Shown piece by piece: positions 35,151 through 46,417 of a stretch of DNA of 64,000 nucleotides. The position numbers were made by a program, and so were the translations under genes. Source of the DNA: Cenococcum geophilum 1.58 (taxonomy: Eukaryota; Ascomycota; Dothideomycetes; Gloniales; Gloniaceae). Numbering within the stretch: the first letter of the stretch is position 1; each line of letters opens with the position of its first letter. The DNA lies in assembly GCA_001692895.1 (NCBI GenBank), contig KV748198.1, positions 904,367 to 968,366 on the forward strand, in the 5' to 3' direction. Below the pieces are notes generated by a model. The model made no database searches. It had not been told where the DNA came from and worked only from the letters and a program-made list of their open reading frames with translations.

Positions 35151-37757
35151 GGCCACTACTAGTTACACACCCCCTAATCACTGCGCGTACACCCCCCAAT
35201 TTGATACACGAACACCCCCCACTAAACAGGCTTAGATCCTTCCTCTTCAGGTTAGAACGTCACGTGTGTTTAACTTATATGCATCTGCATCGCGAAAATC
35301 AAACTTTTGAAATGCAACTTCTATAACTATACCACCGCAATTAAGTCTTAATTTTAGCTATAGTACAACTTGTAGAGTTCAAATTAGAGCTGAAATGCGC
35401 CAAAGGACCCCTCAGTAAAGTCGTTCTGAAAGGGCAGGGCCCCGCAACCGCTGTAAGCCTATAAAATATTACCGCTAATACTTAGCAAGCCATCTACAGA
35501 GGCATCTTAACTCCCACCACCATTCTTACCACCTATAATACCACCTGCTTGCTCCTGAGTTGATTGAGTCAATTGCGCAGTGGTCTGTAAGGCAGTGCCT
35601 AGACTGATTTGGCTGCTACCGCCTCTATTTAAGGTCTGCGCACTACCTCTGCGGCTACGCCCGCGGCCACGGCCACGGCCGCGGTTAGTGTATCCAGTAT
35701 TTCGCTCAAATACTAAGGGCTCGCGACCAATCGAGGTATCAATGCGACCTCTATTTGTAGAGCCAGCTATAGAGCCAGCTAGGCGGCCGCGGCGGCGCTC
35801 AACAGTTAGAGGCTCTTGGATAAGAAGCAGAGGATTAATAGGTAAGCCAGTAGGAGGGTCTAGTAGAGGGCGATCGAACTACTAGTGTATGTTAATTTCA
35901 GTAAGCTATATTTTTAGTACTAAGGTGGCGCTTCGGTGCAGCTGCCTATAGAGAGTATGACAGCATAGAAGGCCGTATACTGCAGTCCATTGTCTACTAT
36001 AATTTAGCTAGTAATTAACTGCCTTTATAAGCTGTAGTTAGTCCTTAAGATAACGGAGGCATATAGGGGTTACTTTGGTAAGGATATCTTCAAACTCTAG
36101 CTGGCAAACGTTATGCGGTAGGCGGTCTCTCTACCTCGCCAACGTTATTATATGGGCGTTTATATTATTCCTAATAAGATTCTTAATGTTCCAAATAACG
36201 TTAAATAAGTCGCCATTAGATACTATAAGGAAGCGCTTTAATTTAGAGTACGCGCCCTTAAGTTGCGATAAGATACTAGAGAGTGCGTTAGCTAAGAGAA
36301 TTTAAAAAAGCTTTATCTACGCCTCTACGACTTTTTACTTACCAAATTCTAAAGTGCATCTAAATATCAGTATAGCAGGTCACGAACTCCCTCTAATATA
36401 GCTACCACTTATTATATAAGTAGTTGGTAAGGCGCTCTTAATTATAATAGTCCTCCATAAGCTGGTCCTAGGTAGCGGTAAAGCCTCTAGATAACCTTTA
36501 CTTATAGTAATCTGTCTAGTGCTCCATAAAGTTATTATAGTACTCCTATACCTTCTCTTTTTCCTTATCTAATTAATCTGCCCTTACTACCTAGTTATCT
36601 TATATATAGGTAAGGACGTTCTTAACAACGTACTAGTGGTAGAGTAGCTAAGGAACTAAAGGGAAGTATCGCCGCAGCGCGTTCTTAAGAGCTTACTCCT
36701 TATCTATAATTACAACCTTTGGAGCTACATTGTATTAAGAGTAGAGAAGATAGATCTATTAAATTGCGAAGTTATAGTCGTCTTTTATTTTACCCGGTAG
36801 GAAGTAATAAGCAAGCTTAAAGTTCTGCCCACTATTGTCAACACCTACTGCATATAAAAAGGGCATCTTAAACTTGTTTGTTTTGTAGGTGCAATTAAGT
36901 AATAAGATATTAGGATTCTTCTATAAATATTTAAGAGACTCTAAATAAGCAAAGAACAAGTATTTAAGGTAATTACTATCGTCTTCCTTATGCGCAAAGT
37001 AGTATTTTAATTTAAGATCGTCGCCTCCATGTTCGTTAAGAGCCTTAAGTAACGCCTATATAGGGGTAAGCCTATTAAGCAGCTGCTTCTTATTTAGCTG
37101 TCATTCGTTATAGATATCTCTAAGGCTAATTATAATGTCCTTCTTCAGTAGACTTGTGAGTATTTTACTAGGCGTAATACTACTGGCCAACATATCAGCA
37201 ATCGTCTTCTTTGTTTCCTTAGTATACTAGCGGTAATGCGGTAGAGCTATAGGATACGCAAAGGCTCCGTAATTGTAAATAGGATCCTATACTTCCACCT
37301 ACCACCCAATTGCTGTACGTATAATAGTAAGTGTAAAAGGGCAATTAGTTATACGAGAGCTAGTAAGGCGCTCCCTAGAAGTCCTTTTATAGCTTCTGCC
37401 TTTAGCGCATTAAAGCTATATTTTACGCACAGTAGGTAGTATCTGCTTATCAGTTTTTAAGCGGAATTTTAATACCGCATAGCCCTGCCCTTTAGCGAAC
37501 TCGTTAATATCATTAAGGGCAAAGTTTATGTAATCGTATAGCTTTAACGGAGGTGGGTTGAGAGCCATGGTAGATATAGGGAAAGGTTTACAAATGCGAG
37601 GTGTTGATTTGGGTATGGACGCGCGATAGTTGCACGCGTACACACGTGACGTTCTAACCTAAAGAGGAAGGATCTAAGCCTATTTAGTGGGGGGTATTCG
37701 TGTATCAAATTGGGGGGTGTACGCGCAGTGATTGGGGGTGTGTAACTAGTAGTGGCC
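35151..37757 (-). mobile_element. MULE (Mutator-like) DNA transposon
   Basis: A 2607-bp element with 118-119 bp inverted repeats (35151-35269 and 37640-37757) starting GGCCACTACTAGTTACACAC. An exact 8-base duplication tatcctta (35143-35150 and 37758-37765) flanks it. The inside codes on the minus strand for a MULE transposase. The short intervals on either side (35062-35142 and 37766-37851) separate it from two Tc1/mariner elements. The repeats are almost unmutated, the coding part moderately so. Confidence 0.88.
35507..37568 (-). pseudogene. MULE transposase, degraded
   Basis: Begins with ATG at 37568 (MALNPPPLKLYDYINFALND) and runs to a stop at about 35507, near 690 codons, usual for fungal MULE transposases. 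It contains a FAR1-like N-terminus (ELAKGQGYAV-type segment). A transposase core follows, with ILLLNCTYKTNKFKMPFLYA, VGVDNSGQNFKLAYYFLP and PKVVIIDKE (acidic catalytic positions in the NCTYKTN and IIDKE blocks), then a WH-type linker near KNVLTYI. The C-terminal tail is low in complexity (RGRGRGRGRSRRGS). Several in-frame stops. The plus-strand frame at 35580-35885 is only its shadow. Confidence 0.8.
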
Positions 37758-38356
37758 TATCCTTATTGCCCCTAAAGAAATCAACCCAAACGGAACCGAA
37801 GCTCCGCGGGGACGCGATCTAGCTCTGTTAAAGATTCTATGGCTAACACACTACAGGGTCCGCAAGGTTCGGTATCCCCCCCCCCATACGCGCAGCAGCG
37901 ATGGTATCTAATTTCGCTTAAGCTTCGCCTAAATTAGTATGTAGAGCTAGCAGAATTAGATGTAGTGGCCGCTAGGAGAAGGGAGATGTTGCCTCCTTAC
38001 ACTGTAAAGCTATTCGCAACTTCCCTTCCTTACCAATATCGTTATCTCTATTCTAGACCGTGGTGTAACTCTTATTATTGCCTCCATTAAATATAGCGCC
38101 TAATATACGCGAATAGCAACACGTCTTCCTGGAAATCCTTATTAACGCTAGCGCCACTAATTAATAGTATAGCGTTTAAGCCAAGTACTCTTATAAAGCT
38201 GTTTAACAAATTTAACTAAAACTAAAGAGGTATAGAAGGATAAGACTTAGTTGTATATACTTTAGCCTAAAGAGGACGCTAAGCTCTTAGATAATTATTA
38301 TATTACTCTACCGACTTAATAAGGCACCAAATCTATATCTAGATAAAATGGCTTAG

Positions 38357-38514
38357 TGTTACGGCACTAATACAGACCCTAGTCAGGGGCTCGGCCGAGC
38401 CTTGGCGCCATGTATATAGACGTGTCCTTTCCTCGACCTTCTTCCAGACCTCGTCTTGGAATTCTCGTTCACTGGCTACCAATAGATTCTTGTTCTTTTG
38501 ACTGAGCCTTCACA
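38357..38514 (+). mobile_element. Solo LTR
   Basis: A 158-bp GC-normal insert starting TGTTACGGCACTAATACAG and ending GAGCCTTCACA, flanked by 5-base duplications cttag (38352-38356 and 38515-38519). Its start resembles the solo LTRs at 3535 and 14579 (TGTCACGGCAC), suggesting related LTR families. Confidence 0.85.
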
Positions 38515-38653
38515 CTTAGTATATATACAATAGTTTTAAAATTATAGTAAGCCTATAAACATTTACTATAGAGCTAAGAGTTACTAGCTAAAATAGGAAG
38601 CTAGTAAGCTACATTCTAAATATATAGATAAGGAAATAACTTACTTATATAAG

Positions 38654-39097
38654 TGTAACGTGGCCCGCCTCCACGTCGCCATACGGCCAAAAAGACTGAG
38701 AGTGCTTGCGAACTTGTCGCAAGCGCGGCGGGACCTAATATATATACTCTTACAATTGCCCTCTCCTCTGCGCGCTCGTCCCCGAGCGCTCGCAGGGATT
38801 CCTCTGTACGCCCGTTCCGGGCCACAGGGATTAAACGCTAAGAGTATCACCATATTAGTTAGTCCCCAGTAACGTAAGCGATTGGAATCTCCACTGACGC
38901 CTCATCGCACGGATGTGCGTTAGACTGTACTAGAGCGAAGTGACCGATGGGGATCGAACCCACGANACCTGGCCCCAGTAAGTTCGCAAGCACAATTGTA
39001 ACGTGGCCCGCCTCCACGTCGCCATACGGCCAAAAAGACTGAGAGTGCTTGCGAACTTGTCGCAAGCGNGGCGGGACCTAATATATATACTCTTACA
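38654..39097 (+). mobile_element. TRIM, a complete miniature LTR element
   Basis: A 444-bp element with two 101-bp LTRs (38654-38754 and 38997-39097) that look identical apart from one undetermined base. They start TGTAACGTGGCCCGCC and end CTCTTACA. Exact 5-base duplications ataag (38649-38653 and 39098-39102) flank it. The 242-bp interior has no coding capacity and includes a tRNA-like segment. The matching LTRs and normal base composition, inside an RIP-mutated element, mean it arrived recently. Confidence 0.88.
38941..38968 (-). other. tRNA-like T-arm fragment in the TRIM interior
   Basis: On the minus strand the segment reads as GTGGGTTCGATCCCCAT within TCG...CGGTCA, that is a T stem, TTCGATC loop and a 3' acceptor-like stretch. 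No matching D-arm or anticodon arm is apparent on the 5' side, so it is not a tRNA gene. It could be captured tRNA sequence or a displaced primer-site relic. One N lies at 38966. Confidence 0.45.
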
Positions 39098-39119
39098 ATA
39101 AGGCTCGTCGTATTACTTT

Positions 39120-39597
39120 AAAGCGGAGTTAGGAGAACCGCAATTAATACTAAGCTAATATCTTATAGTTTACTGTCGAGCAACTTATCTTTATAGACGA
39201 ATCTAGTGCTAATTTAAAAACAGGTATACGAAAGTCGGCTTAGGCGCTAGTAGGTATAACGCTAATTCTATATACTCTATATAATCGCGGCAAGCAGTGG
39301 GTTAATATTCTACCTGCGTATACTGTTAATGGTATACTAGTATTATTAATATATAGCAGCTTAATAAACGCGGAAGGATATAATTACTGGATTAAACACT
39401 ACCTCTTGCCTTACTGTAATCCTTATCCAGCTCTAAGGTTGGTAGTTATTATGGATAATACAAGCTTCCATTATTTAGGACGGATTAGATCTCTTTTTAC
39501 TAAGCGTAGTATAGTACTTATCTATCTGCCTATATATTTACCTAATCTAAATCTAATTAAGGAGTTCTTTGGTGAGCTAAAGGAGTATATTTAATAA
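39120..39597 (+). pseudogene. Tc1/mariner-type DDE transposase, copy 2 (C-terminal half)
   Basis: Reads FIDESSANLKTGIRKSA, then YNYWIKHYLLPYCNPYPALR, LVVIMDNTSFHYLGRIRSLF and LIYLPIYLPNLNLIKEFFGE, with LKEYI before the stop. The first Asp (FIDES), second Asp (MDNTSFH) and terminal Glu (LIKEFF) of the DDE_3 triad are visible. The N-terminal half lies left of the TRIM (38050-38640) and is too mutated to delimit. Confidence 0.8.
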
Positions 39598-39879
39598 CAT
39601 TTTAGATTATAAAGGAGTAAGCTAGAGCTCTAGGGTAATAAGTTTAAAGACTTCCTATAATAGTGTGTAGATACTATAGGTAGAAGGAGTAATAGTGCTA
39701 GAGCCTATTTTGGCCATAGCGGGTATATATAAGGAAGGATTAATAGAAGAGTTAGCAAGTTATTAAATTTAAATCTTAGCATAGTATTTTTTAGTAGGAG
39801 TTAAATATTACCTTAGTCAGTTTACTATATTATAGAACTCTTATATAAATTACTAATAAAATCTATATTCTACCCTAAA

Positions 39880-42195
39880 ATCTTAGGCAGAGCTATACTA
39901 GTATAAAAAATTTACTACTTATCTTCCTCTAAATCCTTAATACTACTAGAAAGTTAAGTAACTCGTAAAGTCCTCTAGTCCTTAATATCTTAATATACCT
40001 ATTTAGCAATCGCCTCTAGTACCCCCTTATTAATCATTACATTAACCGGCGTCTTACCCTCCTTATTTAGCTTCTACTCCCTAATAATCCTTAAGTCCTA
40101 CCGCTTCTTACAAGTTACTTAATAGGCAGTTTTAAGATCACTCTCCTACTTCGGGTCTTCTTATACTAAGAGCTTTTACTAGTTAAAATACTCTTACAGA
40201 TTAGCTACGCGATTTAGGCCTTATAAACAAGGCAGAGGAGCTATAGGTAATAATCTTATAGTTAGGTCTTACCCTAACAATAGTATAGCTAAACAGCCGT
40301 ATTGCCTACTAGTTAGATTAATATAGAATTAATTAATAACGCCAGGAGTATTTAGTGTAGGCGATTTAGTAAAGGTAAGTTAAGACTTCTTACTACCTCC
40401 CTTTTTCCGGTCTTAAGGCTTTTTAAATAGCTTACTATAAGGTGTGCAAATAGTAGCTAAACCATCCTTAATAGCCCGCGCCCACTTCTTAAGGTCCTCC
40501 TGTATTAGCTTATAATTAACTTAATAATAAATTTAACACTAAAAAGAGCCTAGGCACTTCTTCTTATACTCCTACTCCTTATATAGCTCTAGCCGGAGCT
40601 TAGTAGTCTTTAGGTAGGGGTTTAAAGAATAAGCAATATTACTAGCCTTACGCTATTTAGATTATAGTATACTTAGAGGCGTATCCTATAAGGAGATAGT
40701 AGCTGCTAGCTGTGCTAATAACTGCGTGGCTATTATAGAATAATTAGTAGAGCGAGCGGTAGATCTAGCTTAATTAATTACCTTAATATATATAAAGCTA
40801 ACTTTAACTAAAAGCTGCTTAGTAGAGCCGTCTATATTCCGGTGCTTCTTTACTAAACTTATAAGTTTACTATTAATTAAGCTCCAGCTGGCTTTCTAAC
40901 TAGGATTAATCTTAAATATTACTTAGGTCTTATTCTTCTCTATATATAAAACTAACGTATTATATAACTCTCGTATAACGCGGCGGCTAGGAAGCTGCTG
41001 TTTAATAGCCTTATTAACCATAGGTAGCATATTACCACTATATGCGAGCGAGAGGCTTAGGCGAGAGTTAGTAAAAGTATATATAACTATATTCTAAGTC
41101 CGGACGCCCTTTTTAAGCCTAGCTAATAATAAGAGACGATAGTTAAAAAAGATACCTCTACTGCTCGGCTTTGCCTGCTCCAATTCATGCTTAAATTAAA
41201 GCCTTAGTGGTGGCTCCTCTTCCTTACTTTCCGTTATTAAATCCTTAGGTATTAGCTCGAATGCTTACGAAGGAAGAATAGGGGGTCTCCGCGATTAATA
41301 CGGGGTTTATATATAGTGGCCAATATCATCTAGATTAAGCTTTGGGTGGAGGTACAGTAACTAATAATTTTATTACTAACTTAGAGGACGATAGGAACCT
41401 ATATTTAAGAGCTGTATAAGACACGGCAGCTACAAAGGAGCCCTTATCGTATCATAACCCTGCAATTAATAGAAGCGTTAAACCTCCTTACAATCTGCCT
41501 CCTCCACTGCCTTAGGATCGTTCAATATTTCCTTAAGCTCTGTATCTGTTGGTTACACAAGGTGATATCACGTAGCTACGGTTCGTAGATAGTATGATAA
41601 TTGTTGTTCTTTTGATTTAGAAAGCAAAGGATCGTAAGGATCGCAGTGCCTAAGTAGGGGGCTGATGAGTCACCACAAGGGTAACTAACGTAACTGGGGG
41701 GCATCTCGCTCCGGGGTGCATCTCGTCGCGTATGACTTTGCAGCGGCAGTAGGAGTTTGAAATTGGCCTAGCTTATAGGCTTGAATAGCGAGTGCAATTC
41801 TGCCTTCTTGATATATGGCTTCTTGCTGTTGTGGTGTAGCCATTATCGTGATTGTAGAATCAGTGCGTCGTAAATTAGGTGCGCGAACGAGATGCCCCCC
41901 GGAGCAAGATGCCCCCCAGTCACGTTAATCAGAGACAATATAACCTCTGTCCATACATTCCGACAGTATCAGTAAAAGCAGCTACCTGCCGTAATAAAGG
42001 CGACCTATTAAACCCCATTAGTAGAGAGAAGTTAAGCTGCGTGCTAATCTGGCTACTAAATACGGGCGGTAGAGTCACGACCGTACTTATACTTAAGCTC
42101 TGTGTCAAGATAGGTAGCGACAGTCGAGGCCTTTAAAGGGGTGGACGAGAAGGACTTCCAACGGCGGCGGTGGCGGCACTACGTTTGGAGCTCAT
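39880..42195 (-). pseudogene. Second ORF of the Tc1/mariner-like element, copy 2
   Basis: Starts with ATG at 42195 (MSSKRSAATAAVGSPSRPPL) and continues leftward in degraded form to about 39880. It is interrupted by the MITE at 41688-41925. The position and N-terminal motif correspond to 34802 in the other element. Function unknown. Confidence 0.55.
41688..41925 (-). mobile_element. MITE derived from a pogo-like element
   Basis: A 238-bp element with inverted ends ACGTAACTGGGGGGCATCTC and the complement of ACGTGACTGGGGGGCATCTT, flanked by TA (41686-41687 and 41926-41927). An internal GATGCACC/CATCTCG repeat lies near each end. On the minus strand an ATG at 41843 opens a frame MATPQQQEAIYQEGRIALAI, then QAYKLGQFQTPTAAAKSYAT. 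This resembles the N-terminal psq/HTH segment of fungal pogo/Fot-type transposases and then runs into the other end. It is therefore an internally deleted copy keeping the first ~45 codons. Base composition is normal, so it is a late arrival. Confidence 0.82.
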
Positions 42196-42429
42196 ATTAA
42201 CGAGAGGAAGGCTCTATTACACCAAGATCTAGAGCAAATATCACGATATTGGTAAGGAAGAGAAGTTGCGAATAGCTTTAAATTGCAAGGCAACATCTCC
42301 CCCCTCCTAGCAGCCACTACATCTAATTCTGCTAGCTCTACATACTAATTTAGGCGAGGCTTAAGCGAAATTAGATGCCATCGCTGCTGCGCGCACGGGG
42401 GGGGGGGACACCGAACCTCGCGGACCCTG

Positions 42430-43879
42430 TATTTGTTAGACAATAAGCCAGTGGTAGAGTTAAGAGAGTTGCCGATTGGCTTTACATCGTGCACTGACCC
42501 CTAAGCGCTTTACGGATTGCTAGCCTCTTGGTATAGAATGCCTAGACGCTAGCAATCCGCACATGTACCCCCCTTGTATTCCCCCTCAGCCGCAGTTTGA
42601 ATTGAGCATAGATCTGGAGCTCCAGGAGTCAAATCAACCGGGATCCACTCTAATCTGCCAATCAGAAGTTTGAATCCAAATCCACATCAAGCCTGAACCT
42701 AGCCGAGAGCCCTAAATAGACCCCGCTCCAGGTAGATCACTGGTGCATGGAAAGTGCTTTCAGGATCTTCTCTAGTAGCGCATTGTAGATGGTGCATTAC
42801 CCGGGCTGCCGGCCGAGGTGCCACTCCTATAAGTGCCACACAGTTTCACGGGCGTTGAAGTCGGGGTATTAGAATACTGCGTGGGGTGGGCATTGTGTCC
42901 TTTCTATTCTTTTCTGACATTTATATTTGGATGGCAGATAGCTGATATCTCTTGTCCCATATTTTATGGAGGAATACAGAGAATTCACATGCATGCACGT
43001 AATTCTTTTGTTACTCTCTTGCTAATGTAAGGGCATGTGCGTCCGTTTTAAAGTTGACGCACGAGTTAGGGCACATCTAACCTCGCGCGGACAAAGTTTA
43101 CCATTCTACATTCTTCATAATCAAGAAAAATTCCCACAGTAAGTATTAATGTAAGTGAAGAGACTCGTTTCCCTAGACCCGCAAGCGTTTTCGTTCTCGG
43201 CCCCCACTTCATCCCGTCCTTCACTGCCATCCCTGTCGTATCCCCGGCAGTTGTCCATCACACAGCATCGTATTTCGTTGACCCTGCGTTTAATTTAAAC
43301 CCTCGTCCTTGGTGATGCTTCGCCTCGGAATACGAGCCACAATATGGGTTGCCGCCCCATCACTCCCGGGGGTGGCTTCGATCATGCCGTCCATGACGGC
43401 AAACCGTTGTTGATGCTTGTCCTTTGCGCCGCAACTCGCGAGATTGGAGATTGGAGACAGGGAGTTAAAGTATTGTGGATGGAATGTTGAAGTTAATACC
43501 GTCTCAATGAGTTAGCGCATACTCGTTTAGGCTGCTGTAGAGGAGAGGATGATAAGTCCCGCACGGACCGTATCCGAGATAATCGGGTGGCTTAATCAAG
43601 CTAGTCCCAACAATCTAGCAGCCTCTCAGGTAATGCGTCTCTTCTGGTTGGCTGGACAAGCCTTCTGGGCAAGAGAATTAGCCCAGCCACAGTGATATAG
43701 CGCAGTTTCAGGACGATATACAAAGTCACTCGGCGTCACATCTATTGAACCAAGTGTCAAATAAACTGTATATATCGACGCCGATTCAAGAGCCTAGAAG
43801 TTCTATTCATAGACTCAGGATACAACAAGCTCTTAACCGAAATTCACCCCACGGTCTCGAAGATGTATCTTGAAGGAAG
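42430..43879. other. Intergenic, start of the gene island
   Basis: GC-balanced sequence beginning exactly at the end of the second Tc1/mariner-like element. I see no frame of convincing length, no tRNA and no repeat. A short inverted motif GCGGATTGCTAGC/GCTAGCAATCCGC (about 42505-42562) is the only structure noted. Confidence 0.4.
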
Positions 43880-44041
43880 TCATTTATTTTTAGTATAAAA
43901 TTTACTTGCTCTCCAGTCTGCAGCGAACCAATGTGCATGGTACATCCTGTCTCCCTTTTGTTCCCATCTACTCTCCATACGGGTTAGTTGCTTCCCCGGG
44001 ATTGACTGAAGAGATGTGCCTGCCTTTCGGTTGAGCATGGC

Positions 44042-44058
44042 GGAGTATATATAAACTC
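44042..44058 (+). promoter_or_regulatory. Candidate TATA box of the CFEM-like gene
   Basis: GGAGTATATATAAACTCC lies about 130 bp before the ATG at 44182, a usual distance for a fungal TATA element plus leader. It supports the chosen start but is not proof. Confidence 0.5.
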
Positions 44059-44181
44059 CATTTGGCCCCAGCTCACGCTCGAGATTTGCTTCAACTGATT
44101 TCACAAGCACTCCTTGAAACGCCCTGTCAACACCAAAATCTTTAGATAGCTCTCGGGAGAGATATTCACATACCCTCAATC

Positions 44182-45400
44182 ATGTCTCTAGACGGGAGCT
44201 ATCGGGTCTTCTCGACAATGCCTGGATACGCAGATATGAATCCTTGTGCCAGGAGTTGCGATTACGACACCGGTTTCAATGGTTGCGCTATAGCGAAATG
44301 CTGGTGCAACTCCGGAAATCTAAATTTGAGAATGTCGTCGTTAGGAGCCTGTTTCTCGAGCTCTTGCACTTTCTCTTTCATGAACACCGCAACCGACTTG
44401 ACTACCTTGTCGTACATACAGATTGAGTATTGTTCGAAGAAGGGGCTCACAAACCTCCCTGGTCTTTCTGTCCCGTCTACAGCAACACCTACAGTGACTT
44501 CAGGCGCTGCGGCTACATCAGAGGCTGCTACTGCTTCTAGCGCAGCGGTGTTAACTACAGCAATAGTAACGAGTTAGTTTCTCTCTTTTGTACATGGTGA
44601 TGAAAATATGTAAACACCGTTTTCGCAAGCCCTACACCCGGCGTAAAAATTAAGAAACGAATTCATACACTTATCCACTATCTTTTCTGTATTCGCACAT
44701 TGAACACTCCCCACCAAAACAATACCAACCACTGACGAAATTTAGGTGGTCAAACATTCCTTACGGCCGTCACCCTTCCCTCTCATCCTACCGCTAGTAA
44801 GTCCCCATCGCTTCTTCCTAGGCAACCCCTGACATTCCCCCAGGTTCAGAAAGCAGCTCTAGCAGTAGCGGCCTCTCCACAGGCGCCAGAACCGGCATCA
44901 GCATTGGGGTCGCCGTCCTTGGCCTTCTCGCCCTACTCTTCATCGCCCTTCTCCTTCTCCGCCGCAAACGGCACACCCCTCCACCCACAATGCAGCCGTA
45001 CCAAGGGCCTTACACTCCGCAATCACCACCACAACTACACGCTCCACCACCCGCTCAGCCTATGAACCCTCAGATGGCTGCCGTAGGCGCCACTGTCGTC
45101 TCTCCAATCGAGGAGAAGCAGTACGTCCAACGCAAGCCCATTAGTCGGAGCGCGAGCCAGGTGACGCCAGTCAGCCCTGCTGTCTCGGCCGCAGAGATGC
45201 AGATACAGTACTCGCAGCAGCCGCCACCTATGCCAGTAGGACAAGAGATGGACGCATCCGAGGCGGTGCGGCGAAACGAGCTCGAGAACTTTGGCCTGCC
45301 GCGGAACGAGCTCGAGAGTTCTGGCCTGCCGCGGTCGGAACTACCAGCGTATCAGCGCGACGTGGGAGGTTTGCATGAGTTGGGCCCTGGCAGAGGTTGA
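44182..45400 (+). CDS. CFEM-like single-pass membrane protein
   Basis: Two exons, 44182-44572 and 44844-45400, joined through a GTTAGT donor and a CCCCCAG acceptor. The 271-bp intron keeps phase and gives 315 residues. The N-terminal domain has eight cysteines (22, 26, 35, 40, 42, 57, 62, 84) in CFEM-like order (C-x3-C, C-x4-C-x-C, C-x4-C, C). The Asp usually found before the central C-x-C, which binds haem iron in some members, reads Ala/Lys here (CAIAKCWC). A Ser/Thr/Ala-rich stalk follows (about 90-147), then one membrane helix (148-169, GISIGVAVLGLLALLFIALL) with RRKR after it. The Pro/Gln-rich cytoplasmic tail includes a VSPIEEKQYVQRKP segment. No signal peptide precedes the cysteine domain in this model, which is odd for this topology; an upstream exon may be missing. 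Likely a cell-surface protein; partner and function are unknown. Convergent with the phosphatase gene. Confidence 0.7.
44573..44843 (+). other. Intron of the CFEM-like gene
   Basis: Starts GTTAGT and ends CCCCCAG; one base of the split Ser codon lies before it and two after. Removal joins the Ser/Thr stalk to the SESSSSSGLSTG stretch before the membrane helix. It is longer than the other introns here (59 bp), so a different acceptor is possible. Confidence 0.65.
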
Positions 45401-46417
45401 GTGCGTTTGGTTTTCACCACGCTGGGTATGGATACGGGTTAGGATTGTGCCGAGAGTTTTGGTGTTTAGGGAGATCGCGGTTGAGTTATTTAGCTCTATC
45501 TAGCTAAATGTGCCGGAACTGTATATACCCTATTGATTTTCCTGTCACTTTCAGTGGGGTTTTTGTACTTTTACCGACTCTGGCATTTATGTAGGATGTA
45601 TCATTGCTCCTTTAAGCTTTATATAAATTATAAGAGATTGGAAATTCAACTCCACGAGAAATCAGTAAGATTTTACCGCTCATTAAATGCACCGAGGGTC
45701 GCAAGCTCAATTTTCGTGCCCCAGATACGGCCTCGTGAATTGCTTTAGATGCTTAGGAAAGTGGTATAAATTCGTTATTTTAACTCTAAACTACCGCAGG
45801 TGCATTACCGTCTAATATTCTAATCAAATCTTCAAGCGCCCTCCATTACTTCTATAACTCTGCCAAAAAATCCCTAGCGGAGACTAGCACCCGGGGGATC
45901 CTTAATTTCCCAGATCACCTAAAACTAGAAATTCTAAGCCTTCTTATCACACCATTAGGCAGCCTTTATGACCTATATAGTCCTAATTAGCAGACCCGGG
46001 GGTTCTTGATTCTCTAGATTTTCGGGTTGTGGTTGGCACGGAATTCTGGAATCTGCGGTTTTAATCATACCTGCAGGAGCGCTTCGTGCCATGGCGTACT
46101 TCCTATGCTTCCCAACCAATAAACTGCACAGTGGAATAATCAGGAGGTTGTAATTGGGATCTTGGCGTTAGCACATCAAATGTAGCATAAAGCTCTAGAA
46201 CGAGGACACGACAAACAGCTTCCATTCGTCCATTGAAATATAATGGACACGTGTATTCGCCAACACCACAACATCACCAAATGCCACTCACCCTACAACC
46301 TCACAAAAAAGCCAATAGCGCGCGAAATGTTATATATGCACCGCGTCCAAAGCTCAAAACTACACATACACCTCCCGCACTTTTCCCGAACGCCTAGCGC
46401 CCCACCGCAATGCCCCA
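45401..46417. other. Intergenic between convergent genes
   Basis: Holds the 3' ends of the CFEM-like (+) and App1-type (-) genes. No repeat, RNA gene or convincing frame seen; frames here are short and without family resemblance. Confidence 0.4.

Larger units (their letters stand above)
37854..42429 (+). mobile_element. Tc1/mariner-like transposon, two-ORF type, copy 2
   Basis: Inverted repeats of about 190 bp begin CAGGGTCCGCAAGGTTCGGT and include a C-run and CGCGCAGCAGCGATGG. TA duplications lie at 37852-37853 and 42430-42431. It is built like 31625-35059 (transposase on plus, second ORF on minus starting near one end), but the end sequences differ, so the two are relatives rather than copies. 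It contains a solo LTR (38357-38514), a TRIM (38654-39097) and a MITE (41688-41925). Net length is about 3.7 kb. Confidence 0.85.

Noticed and set aside
35580-35885. 101-codon plus-strand Arg/Pro-rich frame
   Set aside because: Shadow of the low-complexity C-terminus of the MULE transposase on the other strand.
38941-38968. tRNA gene
   Set aside because: Only a T-arm-like segment; no D-arm or anticodon arm, and it lies inside a TRIM.
43880-44179. 99-codon minus-strand frame just upstream of the CFEM-like gene
   Set aside because: It starts at TTG directly after an in-frame stop, has no suitable ATG or family resemblance, and overlaps the likely promoter.
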